From: Betaproteobacteria bacterium HGW-Betaproteobacteria-3
Lineage (GTDB): Bacteria; Pseudomonadota; Gammaproteobacteria; Burkholderiales; Burkholderiaceae_C
DNA length: 64,000 bases
Assembly: GCA_002842205.1 (NCBI GenBank)
Contig: PHCI01000013.1
Location: forward strand, 29,845 to 93,844
Direction: 5' to 3'
Each line of letters begins with the position of its first letter. Position 1 is the first letter of the stretch. Of this stretch, positions 61,549 through 64,000 are shown in pieces. The position numbers were made by a program, and so were the translations under genes. The notes under the pieces were generated by a model. The model saw only the letters and a program-made list of their open reading frames with translations. It was not told where the DNA came from and did not search any database.

Positions 61549-61911
61549 ATGCCGCAAGCCGCCGTCGATCCGCTGAGCGCCACCTTTGCCGCCCTGGCCG
61601 ACCCCACACGCCGGGCGATGCTGGCGCGGCTGGCGCTGGGGGAGGCCTCGGTCAATGAGCTGGCGGCGCCGTTCGACATGAGTCTGCCGGCCGTGTCCAA
61701 GCACATCAAGGTGTTGCACCGGGCCGGCTTGATCACCAAGGGGCGCGATGCCCAGTGGCGGCCCTGCCGGATCGACGGCGCGCATCTCAAACAGGCGATG
61801 GACTGGATCAACCAGTACCGGCAATTCTGGGAAGACCGGCTGGACCGACTGGACGCCTACCTGCTCACCCTGGCTCCCACCCCCAACCCCAGCGAAGGAG
61901 AAAACCCGTGA
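61549..61911 (+). CDS. ArsR/SmtB-family repressor (non-arsenic type)
   Basis: A 120-residue winged-helix regulator. LADPTRRAMLARLALGEASVNELAAPFDMSLPAVSKHIKVLHRAGLI is the DNA-binding region. No metal-binding cysteines appear, unlike arsR at 34.1 kb, so it belongs to the group paired with SRPBCC proteins. It overlaps the next gene (GTGA) and has its own promoter and palindrome. Confidence 0.9.
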   Translation: MPQAAVDPLSATFAALADPTRRAMLARLALGEASVNELAAPFDMSLPAVSKHIKVLHRAGLITKGRDAQWRPCRIDGAHLKQAMDWINQYRQFWEDRLDRLDAYLLTLAPTPNPSEGENP

Positions 61912-62417
61912 AACCAACCTACCAACCCAACGCCGAGTTTGATCTCAGCTTGACGCGGGTCGTCGACGTGCCCAGGGCCCTGGTGTGGCGCGCCTGGACC
62001 GATCCAGACCTGCTCAAGCCCTGGTTTTGCCCGCTGCCGTGGAAAACCATCGATTGCGAAATCGACCTGCGTCCGGGCGGTGCCTTCCGCACCACCATGC
62101 AATCGCCCGAGGGGGAACGTTTTCACAATGAGGGCTGCTACCTGGAGATCACGGCCGGTGAGAAGCTGGTCTGGACCAACACCCTGCTGGCGGGATACCG
62201 GCCCAGTGTGATCGCCACCACCTGCGGCAGCGACGACGTCGGCTTCCCGTTTACCGCCATGGTCGAGCTGGCCGATCATCCCGACGGCACCCGGTACACG
62301 GCGACGGTCATCCACGCCGATACCGCCGGGCGCGACACCCACGCCAGGATGGGCTTCAACGACGGTTGGGGCAAGGCGCTGGATCAGCTGGTCGCCATGA
62401 TCAAGGCCGGGAGTTGA
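61908..62417 (+). CDS. SRPBCC/AHSA1-domain protein
   Basis: A 169-residue START-like helix-grip protein. LTRVVDVPRALVWRAWTDPDLLKPWFCP is the AHSA1 signature, and FNDGWGKALDQLVAMI the closing helix. Members bind hydrophobic ligands; function here is unknown. GTG 61908 has AAGGAG upstream and overlaps the repressor stop, so the two are translated together. Confidence 0.88.
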   Translation: MKPTYQPNAEFDLSLTRVVDVPRALVWRAWTDPDLLKPWFCPLPWKTIDCEIDLRPGGAFRTTMQSPEGERFHNEGCYLEITAGEKLVWTNTLLAGYRPSVIATTCGSDDVGFPFTAMVELADHPDGTRYTATVIHADTAGRDTHARMGFNDGWGKALDQLVAMIKAGS

Positions 62418-62506
62418 TCTGGCGCGTGTTCTGCGAAACGCCTCGCCCACGGATGATGGCGTCGGATCGAGTTGTCCGGCCGTGTTGGATTCGCAATGGG
62501 GAAGTT

Positions 62507-62601
62507 GACGAGCCTTACCCCCGGCACTGGCTCCACAGTTAGGGCTGCTTGGTTCCCCACCTGACCCGGTTGGCCGCTTCACCATGCGGGGAGGCCCGTC
62601 G
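62507..62601 (-). ncRNA. ffs: 4.5S signal recognition particle RNA
   Basis: The minus strand contains the SRP core: GTCAGGT, a GG-GGAA-CC tetraloop stem, then AAGCAGCC. The 5' end GACGGGCC pairs with the 3' end GGCTCGTC to close a hairpin of about 95 nt. It binds Ffh to target membrane proteins to FtsY. A TACAAT -10 lies 7 bases upstream (62608-62613). The ffs-dnaX neighbourhood is usual in this group. Ends are approximate. Confidence 0.9.
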
Positions 62602-62607
62602 GGGTCT

Positions 62608-62613
62608 ATTGTA
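62608..62613 (-). promoter_or_regulatory. -10 element of ffs
   Basis: TACAAT on the minus strand, correctly placed for the 4.5S RNA 5' end; the -35 is not clear. Confidence 0.55.
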
Positions 62614-62754
62614 GGCGACGCGGGGTGTCCCGGCGGCGGGCGGGGCTTCGACGGGCCCAGCCTCGCAGCCCGAATGGACAGGGCCATGGGGCGTGGACGG
62701 GGTTCGGGCCGGCACGTGGGGCGGCCGGTGGTGTGAGCCCCTTAGAATCGCCGC

Positions 62755-64000
62755 ATGTCGTATCTGGTTCTGGCCCGCAAATACCGTCCGAGGAATTTCT
62801 CCGAGATGGTGGGCCAGGAGCACGTGGTGCAGGCCCTGGGCAACGCGCTCACCACGCAGCGGCTGCACCACGCCTACCTGTTCACCGGCACGCGCGGCGT
62901 GGGCAAGACCACGGTGTCGCGCATTCTGGCCAAGTCGCTCAATTGCCAGGGGCCAGACGGGCAGGGCGGCATCACGGCCACGCCCTGCGGCGTGTGCCAG
63001 GCGTGTACCGACATCGACGCCGGCCGTTTTGTCGATTACACCGAACTCGACGCCGCTTCCAACCGTGGCGTGGACGAAGTGCAAAGCCTGCTGGAGCAGG
63101 CGGTTTACAAGCCGGTGCAGGGGCGCTTCAAGGTCTTCATGATCGACGAGGTGCACATGCTGACCAACACCGCGTTCAACGCGATGCTCAAGACGCTGGA
63201 GGAGCCGCCCGAATACCTCAAGTTCGTGCTGGCGACCACCGACCCGCAGAAGGTGCCGGTCACGGTGCTGTCGCGCTGCCTGCAGTTCAACCTGCGCCCG
63301 ATGGCGCCCGAGACGGTGCTGGAGCACCTGCAGCACGTGCTGCAGTCCGAGGCGGTGCCGGCCGAGTTGCAGGCGCTGCGCCTGATCGCCCGCGCCGCCC
63401 GTGGCTCCATGCGCGACGCGCTGAGCCTGACCGACCAGGCCATCGCCTTTGGCAGCGGCCAGCTGCAGGAGGCCACGGTGCGCCAGATGCTGGGCAGCGT
63501 GGACCGCAGCCATGTGTTCCGCCTGATCGGCGCGCTGGCGCGGGGCGACGGCAAGACCGTGGTGGACACCAGCGAAGAACTGCGTGTCCATGGCCTGAGC
63601 GCGGCCTCCACGCTCGAAGAAATGGCCACCGTGCTGCAGCGCATGGCGGTGTTTCAGGCCGTGCCCGAGGTGGCCGCGGCAGACGACGCCGACCCAGACG
63701 CGACCGAAATCCGCCGCCTGGCCCAGACGCTTGCGCCCGACGAAACCCAGCTTCTTTACAGCCTGTGCCTGCACGGCCGCGCCGAGCTGGGCCTGGCCCC
63801 GGACGACTACGCCGCGCTCACCATGGTGCTGCTGCGGCTGCTGGCCTTTCAACCCGGTGCCGCTGCGCAACGCGCCCCGGCTGAAAAAAAAACTCTGAAT
63901 GACGCCCCGGCGCGGGCACAGTTGACCACGCCCACGCCCACGCCCACGCCCACGCCCACGCCCACGCCCACGCCCACGCCCACGCCCACGCCCACGCCCA
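62755..64000 (+). CDS. dnaX: DNA polymerase III subunits tau and gamma, 3' end cut by window
   Basis: The clamp-loader ATPase, open from ATG 62755 to the right edge (415 codons visible). Walker A is FTGTRGVGKTTVSR (Lys51), four zinc-type cysteines lie in LNCQGPDGQGGITATPCGVCQAC, Walker B is KVFMIDEVHML, and the sensor segment KFVLATTDPQKVPVTVLSRCLQF is present. Domain III ends about residue 365. An A9 run (63884-63892) may make the short gamma form. A Thr-Pro repeat then begins the linker to the tau-specific domains. Confidence 0.96.
   Translation, partial: MSYLVLARKYRPRNFSEMVGQEHVVQALGNALTTQRLHHAYLFTGTRGVGKTTVSRILAKSLNCQGPDGQGGITATPCGVCQACTDIDAGRFVDYTELDAASNRGVDEVQSLLEQAVYKPVQGRFKVFMIDEVHMLTNTAFNAMLKTLEEPPEYLKFVLATTDPQKVPVTVLSRCLQFNLRPMAPETVLEHLQHVLQSEAVPAELQALRLIARAARGSMRDALSLTDQAIAFGSGQLQEATVRQMLGSVDRSHVFRLIGALARGDGKTVVDTSEELRVHGLSAASTLEEMATVLQRMAVFQAVPEVAAADDADPDATEIRRLAQTLAPDETQLLYSLCLHGRAELGLAPDDYAALTMVLLRLLAFQPGAAAQRAPAEKKTLNDAPARAQLTTPTPTPTPTPTPTPTPTPTPTPTP
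63884..63902 (+). other. dnaX A9 slippage / frameshift site
   Basis: GAA AAA AAA ACT in frame. A -1 shift gives AAC TCT GAA TGA (stop 63900-63902) and a +1 shift gives CTC TGA (stop 63896-63898), so either error ends the protein within four codons at about 380-382 residues, a gamma-sized product. Confidence 0.65.
63928..64000 (+). repeat. Hexanucleotide tandem repeat (ACGCCC)n in dnaX
   Basis: Twelve perfect ACGCCC units, continuing past the window edge, coding alternating Thr-Pro in the tau linker. Gains or losses of units keep the frame. Confidence 0.97.

Overview
The window is a GC-rich, gene-dense bacterial chromosome segment. Gene order (rpsB-tsf-pyrH-frr-uppS-cdsA-dxr-rseP-bamA-skp-lpxD-fabZ-lpxA-lpxB-rnhB-rlmB, then carAB-greA, rlmE-ftsH-folP-glmM, pstSCAB-phoUBR and ffs/dnaX) and protein style point to a betaproteobacterium of the order Burkholderiales, most likely family Comamonadaceae. 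The genus cannot be fixed by eye. Both ends cut a gene: dadA on the left and dnaX on the right.

Layout. 1-2.5 kb: partial D-amino-acid dehydrogenase and an amidase, both leftward. 2.7-17.8 kb: one long rightward run of 16 genes for translation (S2, EF-Ts, RRF), UMP kinase, isoprenoid and phospholipid precursors, outer-membrane assembly (RseP, BamA, Skp) and lipid A synthesis. 18-23.6 kb: carAB, greA with a leader hairpin, and a small membrane protein. 23.6-30.5 kb: a glycosyltransferase and yhbY leftward, then rlmE-ftsH-folP-glmM-GNAT rightward. 30.5-32.5 kb: an accessory pair, a secreted c-type cytochrome flanked by Asn-Pro-Cys hexapeptide repeats and a His-rich protein. 32.5-34.4 kb: an arsR-arsC-acr3 arsenic operon whose promoter predicts a leaderless arsR message. 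34.6-49.0 kb: a phosphate-starvation island (olsB, ppk, sixA, ppx, a fasciclin lipoprotein, pstSCAB-phoU-phoB-phoR) with four PHO-box arrays readable directly in the DNA. 49-55.7 kb: a membrane glycosyltransferase, rpmE, rho, trxA. 53.1-60.4 kb: an AddB/AddA-type nuclease-helicase pair and a flavoprotein. 60.5-62.4 kb: a decayed TacA/TacT toxin-antitoxin locus and an ArsR/AHSA1 pair. 62.5-64 kb: 4.5S RNA on the minus strand and dnaX.

The strongest unlisted signal is a dispersed short repeat. Eleven copies of an ungapped 29-bp core (starting GCCCCCGTC, ending GTTTGCTAY) are scattered over 60 kb, in intergenic DNA and inside genes. Four genic copies are read in the same frame and give the shared peptide pattern (A/P)-x-EWS-x-x-A or a relative of it. 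Other points worth attention are back-to-back PHO boxes that place a fasciclin lipoprotein in the Pho regulon, the Cys-repeat cytochrome, an A9 slippage site in dnaX with stops in both alternative frames, and a ribbon-helix-helix protein with a histone-like tail next to a 27-bp palindrome.

No tRNA, rRNA, insertion sequence, prophage or CRISPR array was recognised. All functional calls come from reading motifs and gene order; no database search was possible.
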